DNA of 64,000 bases, taken from assembly GCF_051055405.1 (NCBI RefSeq), contig NZ_CP167068.1, positions 2,728,001-2,792,000 on the forward strand, given 5' to 3'. The notes below the pieces were generated by a model. The model was not told where the DNA came from. It saw only the letters and a program-made list of their open reading frames with translations, and did not search any database. Positions 25,596-33,988 of the stretch are shown here, piece by piece. Numbering within the stretch: the stretch's first letter is position 1; every line of letters starts with the position of its first letter. Position numbers and translations under genes: made by a program. The DNA is from Pseudolachnospira sp051055405 (GTDB taxonomy: Bacteria; Bacillota; Clostridia; Lachnospirales; Lachnospiraceae).

Positions 25596-26357
25596 TTAAA
25601 GTTCTTTTCTCCAGGTTACAAAATGCTTTTCCAGTTTTCCTACCACCCAGACTACCAGCATGGCAGCCGCTGAAAGCAGCACAATCGGGGCAAACACGCC
25701 AGCCCCGTCTAGCTGGGTCATCATTCTCTTGCTAAAATAACCTAGGCCGCTCTGGGCGCCCAGCCATTCTCCAATTGCCGCGCCGATCACGCTGATCGGA
25801 ACCGCCATCCTCACCGCTGAAAAGAATGACGGAATGGCCCACGGCACTTTCAACTTCCAAAAAATTTCCCACCGGCTTGCCCCGCAAGTTTCCATATATT
25901 CTTCCATCTCACGCTTGGTAGAGCGAAGTCCATCGTGGATAGTAATCGTTACCGGAAAAAAGGTAATCAGGATAGCGGCCAATACTTTACTCCAAATACT
26001 ATAACCGAACCAAAGCACAAAAAGAGGCGCGATTGCCATGGTGGGAATCGTCTGGGATGCCACAATCAAAGGGTATAAAGCTCTCTCCGCCGTTGGATTC
26101 ATATCCATGAAAACGGCAAGCAAAATTCCAAAAACCAGGGAAATCAAAAGTCCCAGTCCGGTAATCCCCATCGTAGCGGGCAGATGTACGAAAAGCAGCG
26201 GTTCCCGCAATTCCCAAAGTTTTTGCAGTACCTGCCATGGCGTTGGTAAAATATATTCTGCGCCGATCCACATGGCAATCCCTTGCCAAATCAACAAAAA
26301 TCCCAGAATCACCAAACACGGAAGACCTTTGCTGCTTTTTTTCTTATCTCTTTTCAT
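25596..26357 (-). CDS. ABC transporter permease, thiamine-precursor type (ThiX-like)
   Basis: About 253 residues, six predicted TM helices of the BPD_transp_1 fold, with the ATPase-coupling EAA loop at EEYMETCGASRWEIFWKLKVP. It resembles the SsuC/TauC/ThiX permeases. The gene follows the ATPase gene with a 14-nt overlap, and both lie behind a TPP riboswitch; import of a pyrimidine or other thiamine precursor is the natural role. The start at 26357 has AGGAGG upstream; the frame to 26387 is less likely. No binding-protein gene follows. Confidence 0.88.
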   Translation of the reverse strand: MKRDKKKSSKGLPCLVILGFLLIWQGIAMWIGAEYILPTPWQVLQKLWELREPLLFVHLPATMGITGLGLLISLVFGILLAVFMDMNPTAERALYPLIVASQTIPTMAIAPLFVLWFGYSIWSKVLAAILITFFPVTITIHDGLRSTKREMEEYMETCGASRWEIFWKLKVPWAIPSFFSAVRMAVPISVIGAAIGEWLGAQSGLGYFSKRMMTQLDGAGVFAPIVLLSAAAMLVVWVVGKLEKHFVTWRKEL

Positions 26358-27123
26358 TTCTCGCTTCCTCCTCCCGAAGTCCGGCAATCAACTGCTCCTT
26401 TAAATTCTGAATCGCTGTATCTTCTAACATCTTTCGAGTTCTGGGAACGGGAAGGGGAACGGGAACACTGATCAGTTCCCGCACAGGCCGTCCCTGCAGT
26501 ACCAAAATTCTTGTGGCGAGAAACAACGCCTCTTCCACATCATGAGTCACAAAAATCACTGTTTTCCCCAGATGTTCCCATTGCTTTGCCAACCATTCCT
26601 GCAAGGAAACCCTTGTCAGATAATCCAGGGCGCTAAAGGGCTCGTCCAACAAAAGCAGCTCGGAACCGGACAAAAGCGTGCGGGCAAAAGACGCCCTCTG
26701 ACGCATTCCGCCGGAAAGCTCTCTCGGATATTTCCCGCTGCTGTCGCTGAGACCGACTTGCTCTAGCATCTCCTGAATTTTTTCTTTCTGTTCTGCCTTT
26801 GGCACTTTTTTCAATTCCAAGGGCAGCGCCAAATTTTTTTCTAGGGTACGCCAGGGCATCAACAGATCTCGCTGGGGCATAAAACCACTGTAACCCTTTC
26901 TCCCTTTCACATCGCTTCCATCCACTCGAATCACGCCGCTTTCCGGTTCTTCCAACTGGTGAATTAAGCGAAATAGCGTACTCTTCCCACATCCGCTTGC
27001 GCCGACGACGGCAACAAATTCTCCACGCTCTACCGCAAAGGACAAGTCCTCAAACATCCTCTCCTTCTCCTCTTCATAGCGGAATGTAACGTGCTCAAAT
27101 TCAATCATTTTCTTCTCTTTCAT
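26344..27123 (-). CDS. ABC transporter ATPase, thiamine-precursor type (ThiZ-like)
   Basis: 259 residues. Walker A VVGASGCGKST (about 37-47), Q-loop FMPQRDLLMPWRT, signature LSGGMRQRASFARTL, Walker B ELLLLDEPFSALD and switch His in IFVTHDVEEAL are all intact. It belongs to the nitrate/sulfonate/taurine/HMP class. It is the first gene after the TPP riboswitch and terminator, with AAGGAG 7 nt before the ATG. Confidence 0.92.
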   Translation of the reverse strand: MKEKKMIEFEHVTFRYEEEKERMFEDLSFAVERGEFVAVVGASGCGKSTLFRLIHQLEEPESGVIRVDGSDVKGRKGYSGFMPQRDLLMPWRTLEKNLALPLELKKVPKAEQKEKIQEMLEQVGLSDSSGKYPRELSGGMRQRASFARTLLSGSELLLLDEPFSALDYLTRVSLQEWLAKQWEHLGKTVIFVTHDVEEALFLATRILVLQGRPVRELISVPVPLPVPRTRKMLEDTAIQNLKEQLIAGLREEEARNEKR

Positions 27124-27143
27124 TGGTTCTCCTTACGATAGAA

Positions 27144-27168
27144 TAAAAAAACCGGGCTATGCCCGGTC
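27144..27168 (-). terminator. Riboswitch-controlled terminator
   Basis: ACCGGGC / GCCCGGT followed by TTTTTTATT on the minus strand, between the TPP aptamer and the ATPase start. Ligand-bound aptamer would favour this terminator. Confidence 0.9.
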
Positions 27169-27177
27169 TGAATGTTT

Positions 27178-27268
27178 TTACTGTCAATTCCTCCGTTGGC
27201 ATAATCCACATCAGGTTCCAGGGTCGAAACGTTCTTTCCTCTCAGCCCAGATGGGCTCCCCTTGACAT
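27178..27268 (-). promoter_or_regulatory. TPP riboswitch (THI element)
   Basis: Minus strand shows the consensus blocks in order: GGGGAGCCC, GGGCTGAGAGGA, GACCCTGGAACCTGAT, ATGCCAACGGAGGAA. The outer P1 helix is TGTCAA with TTGACA. It precedes a terminator and the ABC ATPase/permease pair, so thiamine pyrophosphate should shut down uptake. Confidence 0.95.
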
Positions 27269-27379
27269 TTGATAATTTATTCTATTGTTTTACATCTCGC
27301 AGCACAATGTGAAAACCCTTTTCTCACTGCTTTTAGAGATATTCTACCACACATTCCATTCTATTTCTACTACTTTAAC

Positions 27380-28174
27380 TTATCCTCTTAAAAGCATCCG
27401 GTCATTGGCCAATTTCTTCTTGCTGACTTCCGTATAGCAGGTTAGAAGCCGGTCCACGGTCATCTCTTCTCGTTCTTCTCCCGCCAGATCCAGGATGATT
27501 TTTCCATCGTCCATCATGATCGTCCGATTTCCAATGGCGAGAGCCGCCTGCATATCGTGTGTAATCATCATTGTTGTAATATTCCCCGCTTTCACCAATT
27601 CGATCGTAATGGCGAGGACCTTTTCCGCCGTGGCCGGATCCAAGGCCGCCGTGTGCTCGTCAAGAAGCAATAATTTTGGCTCGGCAATCGTACACATCAA
27701 AAGAGAGACTGCTTGCCGCTGCCCGCCGGAAAGCTGGCCTACCTTGGCTTTCAAGCGGTCCTCCAAGCCCAGATGAAGCCGCTCCAGCAAGGTCCGGAAA
27801 TAATCCCGGTCGTCCCGACTAACTGCAAACAAGCTCTTTTTCGCTTTTCTTGTATAGGCCAGCGCCAAATTTTCCTCGATAGTCAAATTAGGCGCTGTTC
27901 CCTTTAACGTGTCCTGAAAGACACGGCCAATATCGTAAGCTCTCTTATAATCTTTCCAGGAGGTAATATTTTTGCCGTCCAGATAAATACTCCCCGCGTC
28001 TACCCAAAAAGAACCGGCAATCGCGTTAAAGAGAGTGGACTTTCCAGCGCCGTTAGAGCCGATGATGGTGACAAATTCTCCTTCCGCAAGCTCCAAATTC
28101 ACATCGTTCAACGCCTGTTTTTCATTAGGCGTACCTGGATAAAACGTTTTCTTTAAATGATTGCAGGCAAACAT
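27380..28174 (-). CDS. ABC transporter ATPase, tryptophan-type (TrpZ-like)
   Basis: 264 residues. Walker A IIGSNGAGKST, signature LSGGQRQAVSLLM, Walker B LLLLDEHTAALD and switch His in MMITHDMQAAL are present. The sequence resembles the ATPases of the TrpXYZ/ABC_sub_bind transporters, themselves close to LivF/LivG. It begins directly after the permease stop codon and is last in the T-box operon. Note the Glu-His (LLLDEH) after Walker B where most ATPases have EP; this is common in the subfamily. Confidence 0.88.
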   Translation of the reverse strand: MFACNHLKKTFYPGTPNEKQALNDVNLELAEGEFVTIIGSNGAGKSTLFNAIAGSFWVDAGSIYLDGKNITSWKDYKRAYDIGRVFQDTLKGTAPNLTIEENLALAYTRKAKKSLFAVSRDDRDYFRTLLERLHLGLEDRLKAKVGQLSGGQRQAVSLLMCTIAEPKLLLLDEHTAALDPATAEKVLAITIELVKAGNITTMMITHDMQAALAIGNRTIMMDDGKIILDLAGEEREEMTVDRLLTCYTEVSKKKLANDRMLLRG

Positions 28175-29074
28175 CTAGCTCCTCTCCTTTCTCTTCCTAT
28201 TTTGCTGACGAACCCACTGCTTCACGGCCGGCAAGGACAGCGCCAATGCCACGATGATAGCAGAAACCAGTTTTAAGCCGTAGGAAGGAAATAGTTTTAC
28301 TTTTAGAGCAATCGCAATAAACATCCGATAGATCACAGAACCAAGAATCGCGGAAAACAGCCCCAGCGTAACCGAGCGGCGTCCCACAATCGTCTCCCCA
28401 ATGATCACAGAGGCCAGACCGATGATCACCATACCGCTGCCATATCCCGCGTCAAAAAAGGAAAGCGACTGCCCGATCAGGCCGCCGGATAAAGCCACAC
28501 AGGCGTTTCCCAAAGCGAGGCCGGCACATTTATAGATATCCGCGTTCACCGACGAAGAACGGACCATCTCTTCGTTATCACCGGTAGCCCGTATCGCCAA
28601 CCCTTGGCGTGTTTTAAAGTAGACGGCCAGCGCCGCCGCCAATATCAGGCAGACCAGAAGGGGAAGCAAAATTTTGCTCTGGTTGGAAGTTAGGCCCAAG
28701 CCTTGCTCCATAGCCTGAAACAATGTTTCCCCGGTATTCGCGGAAACATTGGATTTCCCGGATGTGACAAAAAGATTGACCGAATAAAGGCCGGTCATGG
28801 TCAAAATGCCCGCCAAGATCGGATGAATTCCGATCTTCGTCTGAAGCAGTCCCGTTACCGTTCCAGCTCCCGCCCCTGCCAAAGCAGCCAGCACGAGGCC
28901 CAACAAAGGGTGATTCCCCGCTGTCAGCATCACGGAAACCGCCATGCCAAGGCCAAAGCTTCCATCCACAGTCAAATCCGGCGTATTTAACACTCGAAAC
29001 GTAATATACACGCCTATCGCCAACACCGCATAGGCAAATCCCTCCTGAAGGGATCGAAGAAGCAGCACGCCCAT
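28175..29074 (-). CDS. ABC transporter permease, tryptophan-type (TrpY-like)
   Basis: 299 residues, eight or nine hydrophobic helices with the branched-chain-permease (BPD_transp_2) fold; conserved NTPDLTVDGSFGLG near residue 30 and YKCAGLALGNACVALSGGLI near 190. It is the membrane subunit of the operon controlled by the T-box leader. It starts 9 nt after the dehydrogenase stop codon with AGGAGAGAGG upstream, and its own stop abuts the ATPase start. Confidence 0.88.
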   Translation of the reverse strand: MGVLLLRSLQEGFAYAVLAIGVYITFRVLNTPDLTVDGSFGLGMAVSVMLTAGNHPLLGLVLAALAGAGAGTVTGLLQTKIGIHPILAGILTMTGLYSVNLFVTSGKSNVSANTGETLFQAMEQGLGLTSNQSKILLPLLVCLILAAALAVYFKTRQGLAIRATGDNEEMVRSSSVNADIYKCAGLALGNACVALSGGLIGQSLSFFDAGYGSGMVIIGLASVIIGETIVGRRSVTLGLFSAILGSVIYRMFIAIALKVKLFPSYGLKLVSAIIVALALSLPAVKQWVRQQNRKRKERS

Positions 29075-29082
29075 CCTCTCTC

Positions 29083-30024
29083 CTATCTGGCCTCCGCCAA
29101 CTCATTATGTTTTTGAATCACATCGCAGGACGCATCGAACGCAGCCTGCTCGCTTTCCGTCAATTGTAATGTCAAAATCTCTTCCACGCCGTTCTTACCG
29201 ATAATTGCCGGTACTCCCGCATGGAAATCCCGTTTTCCATATTCACCGCTTAAGTAGGCGGAAACCGGAAATACACGCCGCTCGTCGTAGAGAACTGACT
29301 GGCAAAGTTCCGCAACGGCAGCCCCAATTCCAAACTCCGTGGAACCTTTTCCAATCACAATCTCCATCCCAATCTGGTGCGTCCGCTCCTCCAAGATTTC
29401 CAAGCGAGCCTTTCCATAGGTTTCCGGATGCTCCTCCATCAGCTGGGTCAAAGGCTTCCCCATCAATGTCACATGGGAAAGCGGCACCATCGAAGAATCT
29501 CCATGTTCTCCCATAGCAAAGCACTGAATGGAGCGCATGTCGACTCCGGTCAGCTCATGAAGGGTACGGCGAAGGCGCGCCGTATCCAGGGAAGTTCCTG
29601 TGCCAAAAATCTTTTGCGCCGGATAGCCCAGATGTTTTCTCGTATAATTGACCACAATATCGCAAGGATTGGAGATGGAAATAATGATACCATGAAACTT
29701 CGTCTGTTTTAGCTTTCCCACCACATCTTTCATGATATCGATGGTATCCCCCAACATATCCAGCCTAGTTTGACCGGGTTTTCTTGACACGCCAACGCTG
29801 ATCACCAGAATATCTGCATCGTCGCAGTCCTGATAGGTCCCGGCATGGACGTTAACCGGGCGGCGCATAAAGGCGGTAGCGTCCGCCACATCCTTTGCCT
29901 GGCTGTCTGCTTTTTTCTCATCAATATCGATCAAGACAATTTCCCCACAGATTCCGGACGCCGCCAACTGTAAAGCGCACAGGGAGCCGACATGACCGGC
30001 CCCCAATATAACAATTTTACTCAT
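29083..30024 (-). CDS. Lactate/malate-family 2-hydroxyacid dehydrogenase
   Basis: About 313 residues of the LDH/MDH fold. NAD-binding GAGHVG near residues 8-13, NAD-contact D35 region LIDIDEKK, catalytic Arg near 150 (SLDTARLRRTL) and catalytic His near 174 (GEHGDSS) are intact. The substrate-specificity loop reads SRKPGQTR: the position that is Gln in lactate dehydrogenases is Arg, as in malate-type enzymes. It would be called L-lactate dehydrogenase by overall similarity, but its substrate is uncertain. It lies between the binding protein and permease genes of a tryptophan-type transporter, which suggests an aromatic 2-oxoacid as one possibility. ATGs at 30030 and 30027 are also possible starts. 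Confidence 0.88.
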   Translation of the reverse strand: MSKIVILGAGHVGSLCALQLAASGICGEIVLIDIDEKKADSQAKDVADATAFMRRPVNVHAGTYQDCDDADILVISVGVSRKPGQTRLDMLGDTIDIMKDVVGKLKQTKFHGIIISISNPCDIVVNYTRKHLGYPAQKIFGTGTSLDTARLRRTLHELTGVDMRSIQCFAMGEHGDSSMVPLSHVTLMGKPLTQLMEEHPETYGKARLEILEERTHQIGMEIVIGKGSTEFGIGAAVAELCQSVLYDERRVFPVSAYLSGEYGKRDFHAGVPAIIGKNGVEEILTLQLTESEQAAFDASCDVIQKHNELAEAR

Positions 30025-30041
30025 CATCATTTCCTCCAGCC

Positions 30042-31103
30042 TTATTCGCCCAGGATCGTAAACTCGGATCTCATCGCATCCGTCAACTCAATATTCAGAT
30101 CTTTCGCTGTTTTCGCATTGATCATCTTTGCATATTCTGCAATCTGTTCCACCGGATTTTCCGCAATCGTCTCGCCATTGACCAAGCGTTCCACCATCTG
30201 GGCTGTCTGCTTCCCCAATACCGTATAGTCAATGCCGACCGTGGCCAATCCGCCGTCGATGACCATCGAATCCGCACCCACGTAAATCGGAATTCCAGCC
30301 TCATTTGCCACCTGCAGATAAGCGGCCATCGCTGATGCTACCGTATTATCATTGGGCGTAAAGAACGCGTCCACCGATCCCACCAAAGAGGATGCCGCCT
30401 GCTGAACATCAGCCGTCCCTGTCACGGTAGCTTCTTCATATTTCAGGCCATTGGCGTCGCAGTAAGCCTTTGCCTTTTCAATGCCGGTCACGGAGTTGAT
30501 TTCACTGGTATTATAGACCATACCAAAGGTTTTTACATCCGGCGTCAATTCTGCCGCCAGTTTGATGATATCTTCCACCGGAATGGAATTGGAAACGCCG
30601 GTAATATTCCCATCCGTTTTGTCGAGGGCTTCTACCAATCCCGCTTCCACTGGGTTGCTCACTGCCGAAAAAACAATCGGGACATCTTTCGTGGCTGACG
30701 CTGCCACCTGGGCCGTCGGCGTGGCGATCGGCACCAGAATATTCACGCCGTCGGTCAACATCTCCTGCACAATTGTCGGAAGCATCGTCGAATCGCCGCT
30801 GGCATTCTGGTAAACAATCTCGATCTTCCCCGCTTCTTCCAAAGGCTTTAGCTCCTCAACAATGGTCTCGTAGATTTGATTCAACGAAGGATGATCCATA
30901 TGCTGAATAATTCCAATCTTATAAACCTCTCCGCCGGCAGACGCCGCAGTTTCAGCCCCCGTATCTGCCGCCGCAGCGGATGCCTCCGTTTTTCCCGCTG
31001 CGCTTGCCGTTGTGGCGGTATCGTCTCCGCTTCCACAGCCTGCCAGCATTCCCATCGCCATCAATACGCTCATACCACATGCCAACAATTTACATCTCTT
31101 CAT
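30042..31103 (-). CDS. ABC transporter substrate-binding lipoprotein (TrpX-like)
   Basis: About 353 residues. A lipoprotein signal peptide ends in the lipobox LAGC (about residues 20-23). A low-complexity Ala/Thr linker leads to a type I periplasmic-binding fold of the ABC_sub_bind family (YKIGIIQHMDHPSLNQIYET, later AVSNPVEAGLVE, FTPNDNTVASAMAAYL). The family carries tryptophan, tyrosine or similar ligands. The start at 31103 has AAGGAG 7 nt upstream. First gene after a T-box leader. Confidence 0.9.
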   Translation of the reverse strand: MKRCKLLACGMSVLMAMGMLAGCGSGDDTATTASAAGKTEASAAAADTGAETAASAGGEVYKIGIIQHMDHPSLNQIYETIVEELKPLEEAGKIEIVYQNASGDSTMLPTIVQEMLTDGVNILVPIATPTAQVAASATKDVPIVFSAVSNPVEAGLVEALDKTDGNITGVSNSIPVEDIIKLAAELTPDVKTFGMVYNTSEINSVTGIEKAKAYCDANGLKYEEATVTGTADVQQAASSLVGSVDAFFTPNDNTVASAMAAYLQVANEAGIPIYVGADSMVIDGGLATVGIDYTVLGKQTAQMVERLVNGETIAENPVEQIAEYAKMINAKTAKDLNIELTDAMRSEFTILGE

Positions 31104-31163
31104 TTTTCTACTCCTTTTCAAAATGAGGTGTCCTCAGGTCCGGTATTGGCCGCTTTCCTAAAA

Positions 31164-31450
31164 ATAAAAAATCCCTATTCTGCTCATGCAGAATAAGGAC
31201 AAGTTCATCACCTGCGGTACCACCTTACTTAATTCGTCTTGAATTCACTCTACCAGGAGTGCCAATACACCCCCTGCCCTTAACGCAGACAATACGTCTC
31301 GGATACTCGGCTGTGCCTTTCCCCTTGCCCTCAGCGGCCCATGTAGTACAACGCTTTCTGCGGTTTCTCAGCCTCCCCGCTCTCTGTAAGTGCTCTTTGC
31401 AATACCTTCTCCGCCTCTATGGTTTCTGAAGTGTTCTATTTTGGATATGA
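31164..31450 (-). promoter_or_regulatory. T-box leader, probably tryptophan-specific
   Basis: The minus-strand leader contains an AGAGAGCGGGGAGGCTGAGA stem-I segment and the T-box sequence AAGGTGGTACCGC (about 31214-31226), then the terminator CCTTATTCTGCATGAGCAGA / ATAGGG with a T6 tail (31164-31199). Aligning stem I with the usual specifier context (GAA-NNN-GCCnCUGAG) places UGG at the specifier in ACATGGGCCGCTGAG, which is the Trp codon. Uncharged tRNA would favour read-through into the transporter operon. The T-box call is firm; the specifier is inference. Confidence 0.9.
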
Positions 31451-31453
31451 TGT

Positions 31454-31482
31454 ATTATACACACGGTTTTTCCGTTTGTCAA
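31454..31482 (-). promoter_or_regulatory. Promoter of the T-box operon
   Basis: Consensus TTGACA, 17 nt, TATAAT on the minus strand, a few nt before the T-box leader. The sortase gene ends 71 nt upstream. Confidence 0.9.
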
Positions 31483-31552
31483 CTATCGCTCCATATTTTT
31501 TTCATTGTCAGTCATCATTCCCCGAATCCCAAAAGAGACATTGCTTTCACGC

Positions 31553-32170
31553 TTATACACGATCACAGAAAACCACAACACGGCTTTTACCGCCCTTGGT
31601 ACAGGTATACAAAACCAGATCGTGTCCGCTGTTGTACACAGTGTTAACATCCGTAGGCTGTAAAATCTCCGTTTTGACGACGGCGTAATCATTTATGACG
31701 CCATCCATATCAGTGAAAATTGCCGCTTCTCCCACGGAAAGCTGTTTCAGCAGGCCAAAGTGATTTTTATAGTTATGCGCCGCAATCACAAGATCATCGG
31801 TCCGGGAAGAACCAAATTGTCGGCATGGAGCAATTCGCAATCTTTCATAATCCCACTCTGACATGACGGGTAATTCCAGTTCCAATGTGGGAATGGAAAT
31901 TGTCCCCACATAGGCATAGCCTTCCAATTCCACAACGGGCAATTCCGGATCAAGCGCCTCCACGGATTCTGATATAGCCGTCTCCATTTCCAGCAGAGCC
32001 GTATTGTCTGCCTTCCGTTCCTCCATAATAGACTGCACTCCGGCAAGCAAGCTTTTAGCGTTTCGCCCTGCCTGTATATCCGCATACCAGTTATAAAGAA
32101 CCAAGGACAGCGCGGAAAGAAGCAGCGCTGTCCCTGTAATTATCAAGAGAAGTCCCGCTTTTTTACGCAC
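31553..32170 (-). CDS. Sortase of the SipW surface cluster
   Basis: 205 residues. An N-terminal TM anchor (LLLIITGTALLLSALSLVLY) is followed by a sortase beta-barrel with catalytic His132 in AAHNY, Cys190 in LYTC and Arg197 in TKGGKSR. The C-x6-R spacing and size resemble class D/E-like sortases. It is a transpeptidase that would anchor or polymerise LPXTG-like proteins outside the membrane. GTG start overlapping the end of the Cna-B gene by 8 nt; last gene of the cluster. Confidence 0.92.
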   Translation of the reverse strand: MRKKAGLLLIITGTALLLSALSLVLYNWYADIQAGRNAKSLLAGVQSIMEERKADNTALLEMETAISESVEALDPELPVVELEGYAYVGTISIPTLELELPVMSEWDYERLRIAPCRQFGSSRTDDLVIAAHNYKNHFGLLKQLSVGEAAIFTDMDGVINDYAVVKTEILQPTDVNTVYNSGHDLVLYTCTKGGKSRVVVFCDRV

Positions 32171-33362
32171 AGTTCTTTCTCCGCTTTCTGGACATTACAA
32201 AGAGGCCAACGGCGATGAATGAAAAACCAAGGCCGCCCAGTACCGGAATAGGCCAACTCATTTGACCGGTTTGAATCAGGGACGCTGTATTTGTAATGGT
32301 AACAACGCCCTCCTTTGTGTGATAAGAGGGGGTATACCCCTTAGGAATACCAGTTTCCAGAACACTCCAGTCACCGCTGCCGTCCAGGTTATGCCAAGTA
32401 TAGGACCAGTTATTCCCTGCACTTAGAATCCCCTTATCTACCGCCTGCTCACCATTATATAGAGTGACAGTGATACAGTCTGGGCGCTGGCCGTTTTTAT
32501 TCTCTTCGTCGGACCACACCTTTTTCACCGTCAAATTTTCCGGTTCAGGTTTCGGTTCCGGATTCACAGGAGGAGTATAATCCCGGCTGTTGGTGATGAA
32601 TACTGTGTTGCCTTCTGCCTTATAAGCGCTTTCATATCCGCTGACCGCTTCCTCTTCCACCGTCCACTGGTAACGGTCATCCAAGCCGTCCCAGGTATAG
32701 GTCCACTGGTTATCCTGGTTTAACTCCACGGTCTCATGAATGGTTCCATTGCATAGCAAATGTACCTGAACGCTATCCGGACGATCGGGATAGCCGTTGT
32801 CATCCCAGACTTTATGTACCGTCAGCTTCTCGTTCTCAATGCCCTCGGCCAAGAAGATCCAATCCACTTCACCGATGCGGTTGGCGTACTTATTATCCAG
32901 TTCGATTGGCACATCCAGTTCCACTTTCAGGTTACAGCTTTCCCCCGAATGCAGCGTTGCCAGGAACACATTGTTCGCCAATGCGGCCGCCTGATCTGGG
33001 GAAGATTCATAAATCAGTTCCGCCCCGTTGTAGATACGCATCGTCAGCTTCGAAAGAAAATCCTGCATGGCCTCCGCATGCTCATCATGAACTGCTGTCC
33101 GCAGGTAAAGCCTGATAAAATCGCAGTCCACCGCGGTATTTTTGATTTTGATACTCTCCGTCAGCTTATCACCGGGCATGACGTTTTTAAAATGATCAAA
33201 TAGGTCCGTCGCCGTGTATCTGCTGCCAGGCTGAAATTCAAATCCCTCCGCAAGACTCCGAAAGGTCACGCTGGCATCCGCCGCAAAGGCAATAACGGAA
33301 ACTCCCATGACCAGTATCATAGCCATAAAAAGTGCGGAGAGCCGTTTTACAAAATGTTTCAT
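32163..33362 (-). CDS. Cna-B domain surface protein with C-terminal sorting signal
   Basis: 399 residues. Signal peptide 1-27, then a beta-rich N-terminal region (about 28-190). Two Cna-B repeats follow (LTVHKVWDDNGYPDRPDSVQ and LTVKKVWSDEENKNGQRPDC), which in the family form intramolecular isopeptide bonds. It ends with IQTGQMSWPIPVLGG, a hydrophobic helix and RKRRKNC, a sortase-recognition tail. It is probably a fibre subunit or the wall-anchored base of the structure built by this operon. AAGGAGG precedes the ATG. Confidence 0.9.
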   Translation of the reverse strand: MKHFVKRLSALFMAMILVMGVSVIAFAADASVTFRSLAEGFEFQPGSRYTATDLFDHFKNVMPGDKLTESIKIKNTAVDCDFIRLYLRTAVHDEHAEAMQDFLSKLTMRIYNGAELIYESSPDQAAALANNVFLATLHSGESCNLKVELDVPIELDNKYANRIGEVDWIFLAEGIENEKLTVHKVWDDNGYPDRPDSVQVHLLCNGTIHETVELNQDNQWTYTWDGLDDRYQWTVEEEAVSGYESAYKAEGNTVFITNSRDYTPPVNPEPKPEPENLTVKKVWSDEENKNGQRPDCITVTLYNGEQAVDKGILSAGNNWSYTWHNLDGSGDWSVLETGIPKGYTPSYHTKEGVVTITNTASLIQTGQMSWPIPVLGGLGFSFIAVGLFVMSRKRRKNCA

Positions 33363-33374
33363 ATCCGCACCTCC

Positions 33375-33971
33375 TTAATGTCCGTAGGCAGATATACTGC
33401 CCTCGGAAATGCTGACGCCCCACGCTGTCCCGGCCGCCCTTGCCGGGCTGCTCTGGATCGCTTCCGCGATCACTTCCATGACCTGCTTCCCGCCGTCAGC
33501 GTCGTCATAAACGCCAGTCAATGTGATGCCGGATGTGTCAATAAGAGGATACTCCGGAGATTGCCCAGCCTCAACTGGCAAGGTATAGTAGTAATAATCA
33601 CCATATTTTACCCAGCCGGTACCCAACGTAAAGTCCGGAATTTCAGCCATACCTCCGATGTGTTGGAGCTCATCGTTGACACGATACGTCACCAGTTTCA
33701 CCCGGATGTATGCTTCCGTGTCGCCTGTGTTGGTAACATTGACATTGGATTTTCTCGTGCCGTTAAAGTCCTCCGTCACAGTGCAGCTTACGTGAGACGG
33801 TGTGAATTGATTTACAACCGGCTCCGTATGGGCCAAAAGGTAGGCTGCCGTACCGCCGATTGTAAGCAGAACAAGAAGCAGGAGGGAGATTAGTAACATG
33901 CCGCTTTTACGCGTTTTTCGTCTACTTCTGCGTCTTGGACTGCCATTGGATAAACGTTTCTCTTGGTACAT
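33375..33971 (-). CDS. SipW-type secreted protein, minor subunit candidate
   Basis: 198 residues. A very basic N-terminus (RRRSRRKTRKS) precedes a hydrophobic helix ending GGTAAYLLAHTEPVVNQF, the SipW-type/camelysin signal pattern shared with two other proteins in this operon. The rest is a beta-sandwich-like region (TNTGDTEAYIRVKLVTY). It has no sorting signal. It is likely processed by the SipW peptidase encoded upstream. AAAGGAGG precedes the ATG. Confidence 0.85.
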   Translation of the reverse strand: MYQEKRLSNGSPRRRSRRKTRKSGMLLISLLLLVLLTIGGTAAYLLAHTEPVVNQFTPSHVSCTVTEDFNGTRKSNVNVTNTGDTEAYIRVKLVTYRVNDELQHIGGMAEIPDFTLGTGWVKYGDYYYYTLPVEAGQSPEYPLIDTSGITLTGVYDDADGGKQVMEVIAEAIQSSPARAAGTAWGVSISEGSISAYGH

Positions 33972-33988
33972 ATTCCACCCCTCCTTTC

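Noticed and set aside
29205..29712. Plus-strand frames antisense to the dehydrogenase gene
   Set aside because: Shadow frames; the minus-strand gene has full catalytic motifs.
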